From Phycisphaerae bacterium (lineage in GTDB: Bacteria; Planctomycetota; Phycisphaerae; Sedimentisphaerales; Anaerohalosphaeraceae): DNA of 5,919 bases. Of the stretch, positions 1 through 5,838 are shown piece by piece. The notes under the pieces are model-generated. The model was not told the origin of the DNA and did no database searches. It worked only from the letters and a program-made list of their open reading frames with translations. The stretch spans positions 1 through 5,919 of the forward strand of contig SKKI01000130.1 in the NCBI GenBank assembly GCA_007121565.1, given 5' to 3'. The first letter of the stretch is position 1; each line of letters opens with the position of its first letter. Made by a program: the position numbers and the translations under genes.

Positions 1-505
1 CCAAGATGTGGCCGGCGGTATGAAAACTGGCCTCAATTCCGTCGCCGATGGGAATGACCTCTTTGAATTTGATCGGACGAAACAAAGCGAAACTCGCCTC
101 GGCATCTTCAACCGTATAAAGCGGTTTGACCGGATACGGCCCCTGGCGCCCTTCGCGTTTATGACGTTTCTTCTTGAACTCGGCGTCTTCTTCCTGCAGC
201 TTGCCGGCGTCCAGCAGAACAATCTTGGCGATTTCCGCCGTGGCCTCGGTGGCGTAAATGCGCCCGTTGAAGCCTTCCTTGACGAATTTGGGGATCAGAC
301 CGCAATGGTCCAGGTGGGCGTGGGTCAGCAAAATCGCTTCCACCTCGGACGGCTCGACGCCAAAGTCCTCCCAGTTACGATAACGCAGATCCCGTTCCTG
401 GTAAAGGCCGCAATCGATCATCACCCTGGAGTGGTTAAACTCCAGCAGTGATCGCGAGCCGGTCACGTTTTCGGCCGCACCGAGAAATCGCAGTTTGATA
501 TCCAT
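1..505 (-). CDS. MBL-fold/beta-CASP-type metallo-hydrolase (probable RNA-processing nuclease), 5' part only
   Basis: The gene enters from the left edge; only its first 168 codons are present, read from ATG at 505. The protein opens with a TGSRSLL segment (residues 15-21), as in the CPSF/YSH1-like group of metallo-beta-lactamase proteins. The metal-binding motif THAHLDHCG is at residues 61-69 (H62, H64, D66, H67), and the third motif TAGHIL (H166) is just before the edge. These are the expected ligands of a two-zinc hydrolase. Family knowledge says such proteins are cytoplasmic RNA endo- or exonucleases when a beta-CASP domain follows; that domain would lie outside the window, so the nuclease role is inferred. 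An AGGA at 511-514 sits 5 nt before the ATG. The gene follows mltA by 27 nt on the same strand and is probably cotranscribed, with no obvious functional link. Overlapping plus-strand frames have no family resemblance. Confidence 0.9.
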   Translation of the reverse strand, partial: MDIKLRFLGAAENVTGSRSLLEFNHSRVMIDCGLYQERDLRYRNWEDFGVEPSEVEAILLTHAHLDHCGLIPKFVKEGFNGRIYATEATAEIAKIVLLDAGKLQEEDAEFKKKRHKREGRQGPYPVKPLYTVEDAEASFALFRPIKFKEVIPIGDGIEASFHTAGHIL

Positions 506-532
506 CGAGGTCCTGCTGTTATAATGTAGTGT

Positions 533-1726
533 TTACAGGTGTTCGGGCTTGAGAAACAGGTAATAGAGAAATCCCTCTTCATAGACCTGACCGGCCATTT
601 GTCCGGCCTGATCGCCGACGCCCATATAGACATCACAGCGTCCCGGTGCCCGGATGGCCCCGCCGGTATCCTGATCCAGTGCAAAACCGGTGTACGGCGC
701 CTTGGTGATCGCTCCGCCGACCGGGCGCGGCAGACGTGTCTTGAGCAGTGTCATCGCCCCGCGCGGATAGATGGCCTTGTCGGTGGCGATGGTACGCATC
801 GGAATAACCGGCTCGTTCAGGCTGCCGCGCGGCGTGCCCTGGCCCACTCGGAAAAAGACAAAACGCGGATTGTGATAGACGTATCGATCGATCTGATCGG
901 GATTGGCCTTGAAATGATTGATCATCGCCTGCAGGCTCAGGCCCGTCGAGGAGACAATGCCGTCGTCGATCATCTTGCGTCCGACACTTTGGTATTCGTG
1001 GCCGTTGGTGGCGGCATAGCCCAGCGTGGTCAGGCTGCCGTCCGGCAGCCGCAGCTTGGCCGAGCCCTGGACATGGGCGATATAGACCTCAAACGGATCG
1101 GCCAGCCAGGCAATCTCCTGACCTGCGAGCATACCGGACTGCTCGATTTCCCGCCGCGAGGGATACGGCCCAATCGCTCCGCCGCCAAGGTCGCGTCCCA
1201 GTATTTCACCGTCATCGCCTTTGACCAGGTCGTCCGGCTGGGCATACAGCGGATAGCGGAACGTCTCGGTGCGGGTCATGGACCCGTCAAAAATCGGGGT
1301 GTAGTAACCGGTAAACAGCACCGTCCCCTGGTTGTCCCAGCCGACCGACATATAAAAATCGAATCGCTCGCGAATTGCCGCCTCCAGCGGGCGCCCGATC
1401 AGGCCCTGATCCAGCAGTTCGCCGAAGGCCCTCAGGCTGGCGACGACATGATCGTGACTGATGCCGTTGCTCGGGAAAAATGCCTGGCTGGAGGGTTTGG
1501 ACATATAGCTGAGACTGTGATCAATCGCCCGCCGCAGATTCAGGGTGCTGTAGCAGGCAAAACTGAAGTTGGGGATCATGTCCGGATCCGTAATCTTTCG
1601 CAGGGCATACTGGCCCGGCGGCAGCGGCCGCTCGTAATCGGGAGCTTCAACCATTTCGGCGGTTCGACAGCCGCTAAAGGCCAGTATGGCCGCCAGGAGA
1701 CCTAACCATAAACGCGTACACTTCAT
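533..1726 (-). CDS. mltA: Membrane-bound lytic murein transglycosylase A (MltA-family lipoprotein)
   Basis: This 397-residue protein cleaves the MurNAc-GlcNAc bond of peptidoglycan, leaving 1,6-anhydro-muropeptides, and should act at the outer membrane facing the periplasm. A short lipoprotein signal (MKCTRL, hydrophobic stretch, then FSGC) predicts lipidation at Cys20; Phe at the -3 lipobox position is less usual. The MltA domain is recognisable from TGYYTP (about 139-144) through a long beta-rich region with GYAATNGH (about 236-243) and SVGRKMIDDG. It is followed by the C-terminal 3D domain, whose three aspartates are D353 (before TGGAI), D365 (GRCDVYMG) and D372 (GVGDQAG). One of these is the catalytic acid in the family. 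Length is typical. The longest frame starts at GTG 1732, but GGAG at 1732-1735 would overlap that codon, whereas it stands 5 nt before ATG 1726, so ATG is chosen. First gene of a likely two-gene unit with the beta-CASP-type gene. Confidence 0.95.
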   Translation of the reverse strand: MKCTRLWLGLLAAILAFSGCRTAEMVEAPDYERPLPPGQYALRKITDPDMIPNFSFACYSTLNLRRAIDHSLSYMSKPSSQAFFPSNGISHDHVVASLRAFGELLDQGLIGRPLEAAIRERFDFYMSVGWDNQGTVLFTGYYTPIFDGSMTRTETFRYPLYAQPDDLVKGDDGEILGRDLGGGAIGPYPSRREIEQSGMLAGQEIAWLADPFEVYIAHVQGSAKLRLPDGSLTTLGYAATNGHEYQSVGRKMIDDGIVSSTGLSLQAMINHFKANPDQIDRYVYHNPRFVFFRVGQGTPRGSLNEPVIPMRTIATDKAIYPRGAMTLLKTRLPRPVGGAITKAPYTGFALDQDTGGAIRAPGRCDVYMGVGDQAGQMAGQVYEEGFLYYLFLKPEHL

Positions 1727-1763
1727 AATCACTCCAGAGTACCAAAAATTGTTTTATGCAGCT

Positions 1764-1778
1764 CGGCCATCGTGGCCG
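1764..1778. repeat. Short perfect inverted repeat upstream of mltA
   Basis: CGGCCA and TGGCCG form a perfect 6-bp inverted repeat around a 3-nt centre, 38-52 nt before the mltA start codon. In RNA it would be a small stable hairpin in the likely leader; in DNA it could be an operator half-site pair. No U-run follows directly on either strand, so it is not a convincing terminator. Function is unknown. Confidence 0.45.
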
Positions 1779-1844
1779 TGTTGTATAAATTTCCTAAACG
1801 CCGCCTCGGCAGTATGAGCACACCCCATCGCCTGTTCCTCTATT

Positions 1845-1850
1845 ACTATA
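1845..1850 (-). promoter_or_regulatory. Possible weak -10 element for mltA
   Basis: On the minus strand this reads TATAGT (5 of 6 matches to TATAAT), about 120 nt before the mltA ATG. No good -35 hexamer is seen 16-18 nt upstream. The 200-nt gap between speB and mltA suggests a separate promoter, but no clear speB terminator is visible either, so read-through from the polyamine operon is possible. Confidence 0.2.
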
Positions 1851-1936
1851 GCATCGGGAAAACAGGTCGGATTTCTTTAGACTCGCCTGAAAATAGTCGA
1901 ATTATCGGAGGCTCGTACCGCATTTAATCGGTCGTC

Positions 1937-2806
1937 TTAACGGCCAATCGCTGCGGTCAACGTCGTATAGACCAGCTTGGCGGCCAGAAAATCGGCCCCC
2001 CAGTGGGCCTCATGCGGGCACAGTTCCACGACGTCAAAGCCGACGAGTTTTTTTTCGGTACACACCGCCCGAATCAGCTCAACCACATCGTACCATCCCA
2101 GCCCACCCGGCTCCGGCGTGCCGGTGGCGGGCATCACCGACGGATCGAAGCCATCCAGATCGATGGTCAAATAGACATTCTCGCTGAGGCGCGACACGAC
2201 CTGATCGATCCATTGACGACGCGGCAGTTCGCTTATCTGATGGGCAAAAAACACACGATCTCTATCCATATTTGACAATTCTGCCTTATCCATACTGCGA
2301 ATGCCGACTTGGACGATGGGGCACATCTCTTTGGCGCGTGCCATCACACAGGCATGGTTATACCGGCTGCCGTGGTAGGTGTCGCGCAGATCGGCGTGGG
2401 CGTCGATCTGCAGGATGGTCAGATTTTCGAAGGCCTCGGCTGCGGCGGTAAAGGCGCCGATGCTGACCGAGTGTTCGCCGCCGAGCAGGACCGGAAATTT
2501 GTCCTTGCCCAACCAGTAGCGGACGGCCTGATGAACCGCGGCAACCATAGTGTCGACCGAGGCGAACCCGTCCAGCGGCGCATCGGTAAAAATGCCTTCA
2601 CGAAACACCTCGCGGCCGGTTTGAATGTCATAAAATTCAAGATTATACGAGGCCTTGAGAATGGCCGCCGGGCCGCGATCGGCCCCCTTGACCCACGTAC
2701 TTGTCCCGTCATAGGCAACCGGCAGCACCACCACGCGCGCGGTGTGCGGATCGCGAAATTCCGGCGCAAAGTCACCAAATTGGAGCATCTGGCTGGACAT
2801 CGACAC
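1937..2806 (-). CDS. speB: Agmatinase (ureohydrolase family)
   Basis: Hydrolyses agmatine to putrescine and urea with a dinuclear manganese centre in the cytoplasm. The 289-residue protein carries all ureohydrolase signatures: GGEHS (109-113, ligand H112), DAHADLRD (135-142, ligands D135, H137, D139) and DLDGFDPS (216-223, ligands D216, D218), followed by PATGTPEPGG and a late VVELCP segment with E261. Length fits bacterial agmatinases. Arginase or another ureohydrolase would be possible from motifs alone. The adjoining arginine decarboxylase gene, whose TGA ends 5 nt before this start, makes agmatine the likely substrate. The longest frame begins at GTG 2806; ATG 2800 is only two codons in and no strong ribosome site precedes either, so translation is probably coupled to pdaD and the exact start is open. 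Expression likely depends on the pdaD promoter. Confidence 0.93.
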   Translation of the reverse strand: MSMSSQMLQFGDFAPEFRDPHTARVVVLPVAYDGTSTWVKGADRGPAAILKASYNLEFYDIQTGREVFREGIFTDAPLDGFASVDTMVAAVHQAVRYWLGKDKFPVLLGGEHSVSIGAFTAAAEAFENLTILQIDAHADLRDTYHGSRYNHACVMARAKEMCPIVQVGIRSMDKAELSNMDRDRVFFAHQISELPRRQWIDQVVSRLSENVYLTIDLDGFDPSVMPATGTPEPGGLGWYDVVELIRAVCTEKKLVGFDVVELCPHEAHWGADFLAAKLVYTTLTAAIGR

Positions 2807-2811
2807 AGCGC

Positions 2812-3363
2812 TCAGTCAAACAAGCACACCGCCAGCGCCACCGTGGTCGTCCACATATCTTTAACGCCGCGGGCGGTCTGGGTAATGTTGCTCGTGTTGA
2901 TGAACAGGCCGCTGGATTTATAAGCCTGCTCCTTTTCCGACCACGCCAGATCGGGATTTACGTCAACCCCAAGCGTTGTCCCCAACATCTCGGCCGCCAG
3001 GTCCTCAGCCGTATCCTCGGCCTCGCGCTTATTCATTCCGTGGCCGTGCACTTCGCTCAAATATCCCCATTTGTCCCGGTCTTTCGGGATAGCAACCCCC
3101 ACCGAGGAAGCAACCAGACGCCCATGCTCGTTGGTGTCGCAACGCGCCAGAACGCAAAAGCAAATTGATCCGGGCACAAGCTGCTTGACGCCCTCATTTC
3201 GGCTGATAATCTTACATTTCGGCGGCAAAATCGAGGAAATCTGCACCAGGTTCTGCTGAGCAACCCCGGCCTGACGCAGCGCGTCCTCGAACGATCTTAG
3301 CCTGTATTTGTGCTGACCGACGCCTTTGGTTAAAAAAATCTTTGTCGGCACAAGATTTACCAT
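2812..3363 (-). CDS. pdaD: Pyruvoyl-dependent arginine decarboxylase
   Basis: Converts arginine to agmatine and CO2, using a pyruvoyl group made by self-cleavage rather than pyridoxal phosphate. The 183-residue proenzyme has the family's cleavage region ISSILPP at 42-48; by family knowledge, cleavage falls between S43 and S44, leaving a short beta chain and an alpha chain headed by pyruvate. E104 in GYLSEVHGHG matches the position of the conserved catalytic glutamate of archaeal members. The ending, with TTTVALAV, is also typical. ATG 3363 is supported by AAGGAG (3372-3377) 8 nt upstream. It is the first gene of an operon with speB, giving a full arginine-to-putrescine route, and has a sigma70-like promoter at 3431-3458. 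This type is common in archaea and occurs in scattered bacterial phyla, including Chlamydiae and Planctomycetota. Confidence 0.94.
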   Translation of the reverse strand: MVNLVPTKIFLTKGVGQHKYRLRSFEDALRQAGVAQQNLVQISSILPPKCKIISRNEGVKQLVPGSICFCVLARCDTNEHGRLVASSVGVAIPKDRDKWGYLSEVHGHGMNKREAEDTAEDLAAEMLGTTLGVDVNPDLAWSEKEQAYKSSGLFINTSNITQTARGVKDMWTTTVALAVCLFD

Positions 3364-3430
3364 AATACATTCTCCTTGCCCATCAACGGCAATTTAAGTC
3401 GCAAATTATGATTAGCAGCCAAAAGGGGAG

Positions 3431-3458
3431 ATTATACGCAACAACTGACACATCACAA
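3431..3458 (-). promoter_or_regulatory. Sigma70-like promoter of the pdaD-speB operon
   Basis: On the minus strand, TTGTGA (3453-3458, 4 of 6 matches) and a perfect TATAAT (3431-3436) are separated by 16 nt. Transcription would begin near 3424, giving a leader of about 60 nt that ends with the AAGGAG site. The position and orientation fit the operon; the start has not been measured. Confidence 0.6.
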
Positions 3459-3473
3459 CCCAAAAACAACTGA
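3440..3473. repeat. Direct repeat AACAACTGA flanking the pdaD -35 element
   Basis: The 9-mer occurs at 3440-3448 and 3465-3473, start-to-start 25 nt. One copy lies in the spacer of the pdaD promoter and the other just upstream of the -35 hexamer. This is a placement expected of operator half-sites, but chance similarity in AT-rich DNA is possible. Confidence 0.4.
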
Positions 3474-3491
3474 AATTACTGAAAGAATACG

Positions 3492-3518
3492 GGTTATTTC
3501 CCACAATCAGGGAAAACC
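3492..3518. repeat. Inverted repeat TTTCCC-N7-GGGAAA (operator or hairpin)
   Basis: The inner arms 3497-3502 and 3510-3515 are perfect 6-mers around ACAATCA. With a 2-nt bulge the pairing extends outward by GGTT/AACC, giving 9 bp in all. It lies about 35 nt upstream of the pdaD -35 and about 130 nt upstream of the dksA-like promoter. An AT-rich run follows on the plus strand, but no plus-strand gene ends here, so a regulatory site is likelier than a terminator. Confidence 0.45.
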
Positions 3519-3650
3519 TTATATAAAATTCTGATCTGTTTGCGACAATGCAGCGTATAGCATTCCCGAATCAACGCGGAGACTAAAGACGATTAAGTGG
3601 ATCGACTATTCAAAACAGGTTCGAGATTCAGGAAAAAGTTAAAAAGACGG

Positions 3651-3678
3651 TTGTTTAATCTAAAGAAACCCCTATAAT
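3651..3678 (+). promoter_or_regulatory. Sigma70-like promoter of the dksA-like gene
   Basis: A perfect TATAAT at 3673-3678 is preceded, with 16 nt spacing, by TTGTTT at 3651-3656 (3 of 6 matches to the -35 consensus). Transcription would begin near 3685, about 58 nt before the ATG. The weak -35 may mean an activator or modest expression. Confidence 0.5.
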
Positions 3679-3742
3679 TCCCGCGATATATAGGGAGCGT
3701 GTGTTCAGAAACCTTGAATAATGGAGTGAAATCGGAAACATT

Positions 3743-4321
3743 ATGGCGAAAAAGAAGACGACAAAGCGATTGCCCAAACGCGATCTTGAAAAATATCGCA
3801 GGCTGCTGCTTGAAAAGTGGAAAGAGATCGTCGGCGATGTGACGAGCATGGAAGAGAATATTTTTCAGGGCGGCGGCGAGCTGTCCAGCATGCCGGTGCA
3901 TATGGCCGATATCGGCACGGACAGCTTTGAGCAGGAGTTCGGGCTGGAGCTGGTGGCCGAGGAAAAGAAAATACTGGCCGAGATCCAGCAGGCCCTCAAA
4001 CGCATCGAAACCGGCGAATTCGGCATCTGTGAAGGGCTGGGCATTCCGATAGAAAGTCGGCGTCTTGAGGCCATCCCCTGGACACGCTACAGCCTCGAAT
4101 ACGCCCAAATGCTCGAAAACAAAGACGGACGGTTCAATCATCGCAACTTCAGGAGCCGACCGCTTGACCGTGACAGGCCGATTGTGGAGGCCGACGACGA
4201 CGACGAGGACGACGAGCAAGAGCAGCAGGCCGGCGATGTCGAGCCGGGCCAGGAAGGGATGGAAAGCCTGGACGCCCTGAAAGAAGACCAGGACGACGAC
4301 GAAGATCGCGAAATCGCGTAG
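3743..4321 (+). CDS. DksA/TraR-family (YteA-like) protein with degenerate zinc finger and acidic tail
   Basis: DksA-family proteins bind the RNA polymerase secondary channel and alter promoter use, often with ppGpp. This 192-residue protein has a basic N-terminus, a helical coiled-coil region (about 12-90) with a tip around MADIGTDSFEQEF, and then GEFGICEGLGIPIESRRLEAIP, clearly matching DksA's finger. Of the four zinc cysteines at the expected C-x2-C-x17-C-x2-C spacing only C96 remains; the others are L99, S117 and Y120. The zinc site must therefore be absent, while the fold's RRLEA helix is kept. Residues 148-192 form an acidic tail, 23 of 45 being Asp or Glu, not found in classical DksA. 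The start is fixed: TAA at 3719-3721 is in frame and ATG 3743 is the only start codon after it. The ribosome site is weak (GGA 6 nt away). Whether it still binds polymerase is unknown. Confidence 0.88.
   Translation: MAKKKTTKRLPKRDLEKYRRLLLEKWKEIVGDVTSMEENIFQGGGELSSMPVHMADIGTDSFEQEFGLELVAEEKKILAEIQQALKRIETGEFGICEGLGIPIESRRLEAIPWTRYSLEYAQMLENKDGRFNHRNFRSRPLDRDRPIVEADDDDEDDEQEQQAGDVEPGQEGMESLDALKEDQDDDEDREIA
4193..4216 (+). repeat. GAC/GAG trinucleotide run inside the dksA-like gene
   Basis: Eight in-frame GAC or GAG codons in a row encode residues 151-158 of the acidic tail, and a second cluster near 4291-4305 encodes DDDED. Such triplet runs can vary in length by slippage, so tail length may differ between strains. 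Confidence 0.6.
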
Positions 4322-4342
4322 CTGACACCGCATTGGGTATCT

Positions 4343-4819
4343 TCAGCGCGATAGACCGGCCGTTTGCGACGAGCGGCTCAGGTGGACCAATTGCAGGTGA
4401 TGGAGCTGGTTGTTTTTCTCGATCAGCTCGCAGGTCGCCTCGGCCTGGGCAAAGATCAGCTCAAACAGCAGCCGGTTGGCCTCTGCGGTTTGGGGGGTGT
4501 AGCCTTCCAGATACACCAGCAGATAGCCGCAATGCGTCCGTTCGGTGAGCAACTGACAGGCCGCGACACACCCGCCGTTGACCGGCAGAATCAGCGGATC
4601 CTCTCCGTCATCCAAACGATCACAGATCAGATCAATCCAGAGGGCATTATCGCTGAGCAAGACCCCTGCCCGTCCCGGGTGGCTGGTCTTGCACTGCCGC
4701 CGGGTGTCAGCAACAATCAAGACCGGCCCGTCCGGCTCCAGACGGCCGAACAACTGACCGCGAACCTGATCTATCAGAAGACCCGAGCAATCCAAAATTT
4801 CTCTGTACAATTGTTCCAT
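4343..4819 (-). CDS. Uncharacterised cysteine-rich protein, possibly GAF-like, in a partner-switching cluster
   Basis: I do not recognise a named family. The 158-residue protein has no signal peptide or membrane segment. It has an alternating strand/helix pattern: GPVLIVAD (31-38), a central ALWIDLICDRL segment, PLILPVNGGCVAACQLL (75-91), GYLLVYLEGYTP (98-109), then a long amphipathic helix from about 112 to 145. The order 'strand, GG, strand, LYL-type strand, final helix' resembles a GAF sensor domain, which is inference only. Seven cysteines (11, 43, 66, 84, 88, 97, 130) are many for its size; C84-x3-C88-x8-C97 could serve redox or metal sensing. It follows the RsbW-like gene by 90 nt of T-rich sequence, with no clear ribosome site before ATG 4819 and no alternative in-frame start seen just upstream. 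Its stop lies 21 nt from the convergent dksA-like stop. Context suggests a sensor or accessory of the STAS/RsbW pair. Confidence 0.7.
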   Translation of the reverse strand: MEQLYREILDCSGLLIDQVRGQLFGRLEPDGPVLIVADTRRQCKTSHPGRAGVLLSDNALWIDLICDRLDDGEDPLILPVNGGCVAACQLLTERTHCGYLLVYLEGYTPQTAEANRLLFELIFAQAEATCELIEKNNQLHHLQLVHLSRSSQTAGLSR

Positions 4820-4909
4820 ACCACATTGAAGGTCGGCAAAAAGAAAGAGCCGCTGAGGGAAAAAATGCGGAAAATGACAAAAAAAGTGAAAATATAGATT
4901 TTGTGGGGG

Positions 4910-5365
4910 TTATTCTGAATACAGGGCTTTTCGGATGCGGCCTTCCTTGTCGCGAAATTTTACCATATGCACGCAGTTGCCGCGTTCGTTGTATTCCACG
5001 ATATCCATATACGCGCGAATCAGCAGGACGCCGCGGCCGGAGCATTTGTATAAATTGTCGCCCTGGCGGGGATCGGGCAGGCCGTTGGGGTTGAAGCCGG
5101 TGCCCTCATCGGTGATGGACACGTCGATTTTGTCCGAGGTGACCAGACTTTCGATCCGTACACGTTTCTCGGTATCGCCGCTATTGCCGTGCTGGACGGC
5201 ATTCATAAAGGCCTCCTCCAGCGCCAGATACACCCCGAACAGCTCGTCTTCGTGATAGGCGCGTTGTCGGGCAGCGTCGAGGATTTCCACGCAAACCGCC
5301 TCGGTTTCCGCGCGTTTGCCGGGCAGATTCCAGGACTTGTGCCAGACTGTATCCGAGCTTGACAC
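4910..5365 (-). CDS. RsbW/SpoIIAB-like anti-sigma factor ATPase (serine kinase)
   Basis: A GHKL-fold ATPase of the HATPase_c_2 group. Such proteins bind a sigma factor or other target, and phosphorylate and release their STAS partner. Counting from GTG 5365 (151 residues), the N box ALEEAFMNAVQHGN places E51 and N55, the G1 box DEGTGF starts at D86 and the G2 box SGRGVLLIRAYMD is at about 109-121. All ATP-binding boxes are intact and nothing else is fused. Length is typical. The longest frame starts at GTG 5389, directly after an in-frame TGA and without a ribosome site. GTG 5365 has GGAGG (5376-5380) 10 nt upstream, so it is preferred. The STAS gene precedes it by about 73 nt on the same strand, the classical antagonist-then-kinase order. 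The sigma factor or effector it controls is not in the window, so sigma control is inferred from the family. Confidence 0.88.
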   Translation of the reverse strand: MSSSDTVWHKSWNLPGKRAETEAVCVEILDAARQRAYHEDELFGVYLALEEAFMNAVQHGNSGDTEKRVRIESLVTSDKIDVSITDEGTGFNPNGLPDPRQGDNLYKCSGRGVLLIRAYMDIVEYNERGNCVHMVKFRDKEGRIRKALYSE

Positions 5366-5430
5366 CGACTTAGCGCCTCCGATTGACACTCAGCGATTTG
5401 TACTGTTCCAAATGCAACACGCCATCTCCG

Positions 5431-5444
5431 CGATAGAGCTATCG
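5431..5444. repeat. Short palindrome spanning the STAS stop codon
   Basis: CGATAG and CTATCG flank a 2-nt centre and include the TAG stop of the STAS gene. In the transcript it would be a weak hairpin of about 5 bp with no U-run, so it is not a terminator. It could affect ribosome reinitiation at the RsbW-like gene, or be chance. Confidence 0.3.
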
Positions 5445-5801
5445 TTTCAGGCCGATCAGGGCCTCGTCCTGATCGGGGAATATCTCAAATATCTTGTCCA
5501 GCCGCGTAATGCGAAACACATCGAGAATTTTCGGGTCGATCGCGCACAGCCGCAGCTTGCCCTCCTGCTCGTAGACTTTCTTGCTGATGCGAATCAACAG
5601 GCCAAGCACCGAACTGGTCAGGAACTTGACATTTGAAAAATCAATCACGAGCTGGATGTTATTATTTTGCTCGATCAACGGCATAAAAGAGCCTTCCAGG
5701 GCCTGAATTTGGTCATCTTCGAGGATTTTCTCGTCGGTCAGCGTTGCCGCCACCACCTGGCCGTGATAGTCGATCTGTAAATTTGGATTCATTTCATCCA
5801 T
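5439..5801 (-). CDS. STAS-domain anti-sigma factor antagonist (RsbV/SpoIIAA-like)
   Basis: A single-domain STAS protein of 120 residues. Family members bind an RsbW-type kinase when unphosphorylated and so free the kinase's target. The hallmark region LVIDFSNVKFLTSSVLGLL (51-69) aligns with the SpoIIAA/RsbV segment ending in DSSGLG. The serine pair S63-S64 supplies the likely phosphorylation site, while Asp and Gly of DSSG are replaced by Thr and Val. The C-terminal half (LRLCAIDPKILDVFRITRLDKIFEIF) is the usual strand-helix ending. The frame stays open to 5867, but that codon lies inside the promoter -35 element. ATG 5801 has GGAG (5810-5813) 8 nt upstream and lies after the predicted transcription start, so it is chosen. 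It is the first gene of the cluster with the RsbW-like kinase, its expected partner. Confidence 0.92.
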   Translation of the reverse strand: MDEMNPNLQIDYHGQVVAATLTDEKILEDDQIQALEGSFMPLIEQNNNIQLVIDFSNVKFLTSSVLGLLIRISKKVYEQEGKLRLCAIDPKILDVFRITRLDKIFEIFPDQDEALIGLKR

Positions 5802-5838
5802 ATTAAAATCTCCATTAGAGTCGGTACATGATTGACAA

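Larger units (their letters stand above)
3364..3742. other. Divergent intergenic region between pdaD and the dksA-like gene
   Basis: This 379-nt AT-rich stretch holds no gene that I can support. It contains the pdaD ribosome site and promoter (left), the promoter of the dksA-like gene (right), a direct repeat around the pdaD -35 and a TTTCCC/GGGAAA inverted repeat. The middle part, about 3530-3640, shows nothing further recognisable. A reverse frame continuing the antisense of the dksA-like gene crosses it but resembles no protein family. Confidence 0.7.

Noticed and set aside
520..525. Perfect TATAAT on the plus strand between the mltA stop and the next start
   Set aside because: No plus-strand gene follows and no -35 is paired with it; it lies in a 27-nt gap of a minus-strand unit.
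539..1705. A long plus-strand open frame (388 codons) opposite mltA
   Set aside because: It is the antisense of a well-supported MltA gene, with no domain resemblance and no ribosome site; long antisense frames are expected here from codon bias.
2309..2923. Plus-strand frame of 204 codons opposite speB and the end of pdaD
   Set aside because: It crosses two recognised genes on the other strand and has no recognisable product.
3593..4333. A 246-codon minus-strand frame opposite the dksA-like gene
   Set aside because: It mirrors the acidic GAC run as a hydrophobic Val/Leu stretch and matches no family; the plus-strand DksA-like reading is clear.
4307..4350. Possible bidirectional terminator between the convergent dksA-like and cysteine-rich genes
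   Set aside because: CGCGA/TCGCG and GCTGA/TCAGC pairings exist around the two stops, but the stems are short, one loop is 2 nt and the other 17 nt, and no U-run follows on either strand.
4364..4897. Plus-strand frame of 177 codons opposite the third gene of the partner-switching cluster
   Set aside because: It ends in a lysine-rich, low-complexity stretch made from a T-rich intergenic run. The minus-strand frame has better protein-like structure, gene order and strand agreement, although neither matches a named family with certainty.
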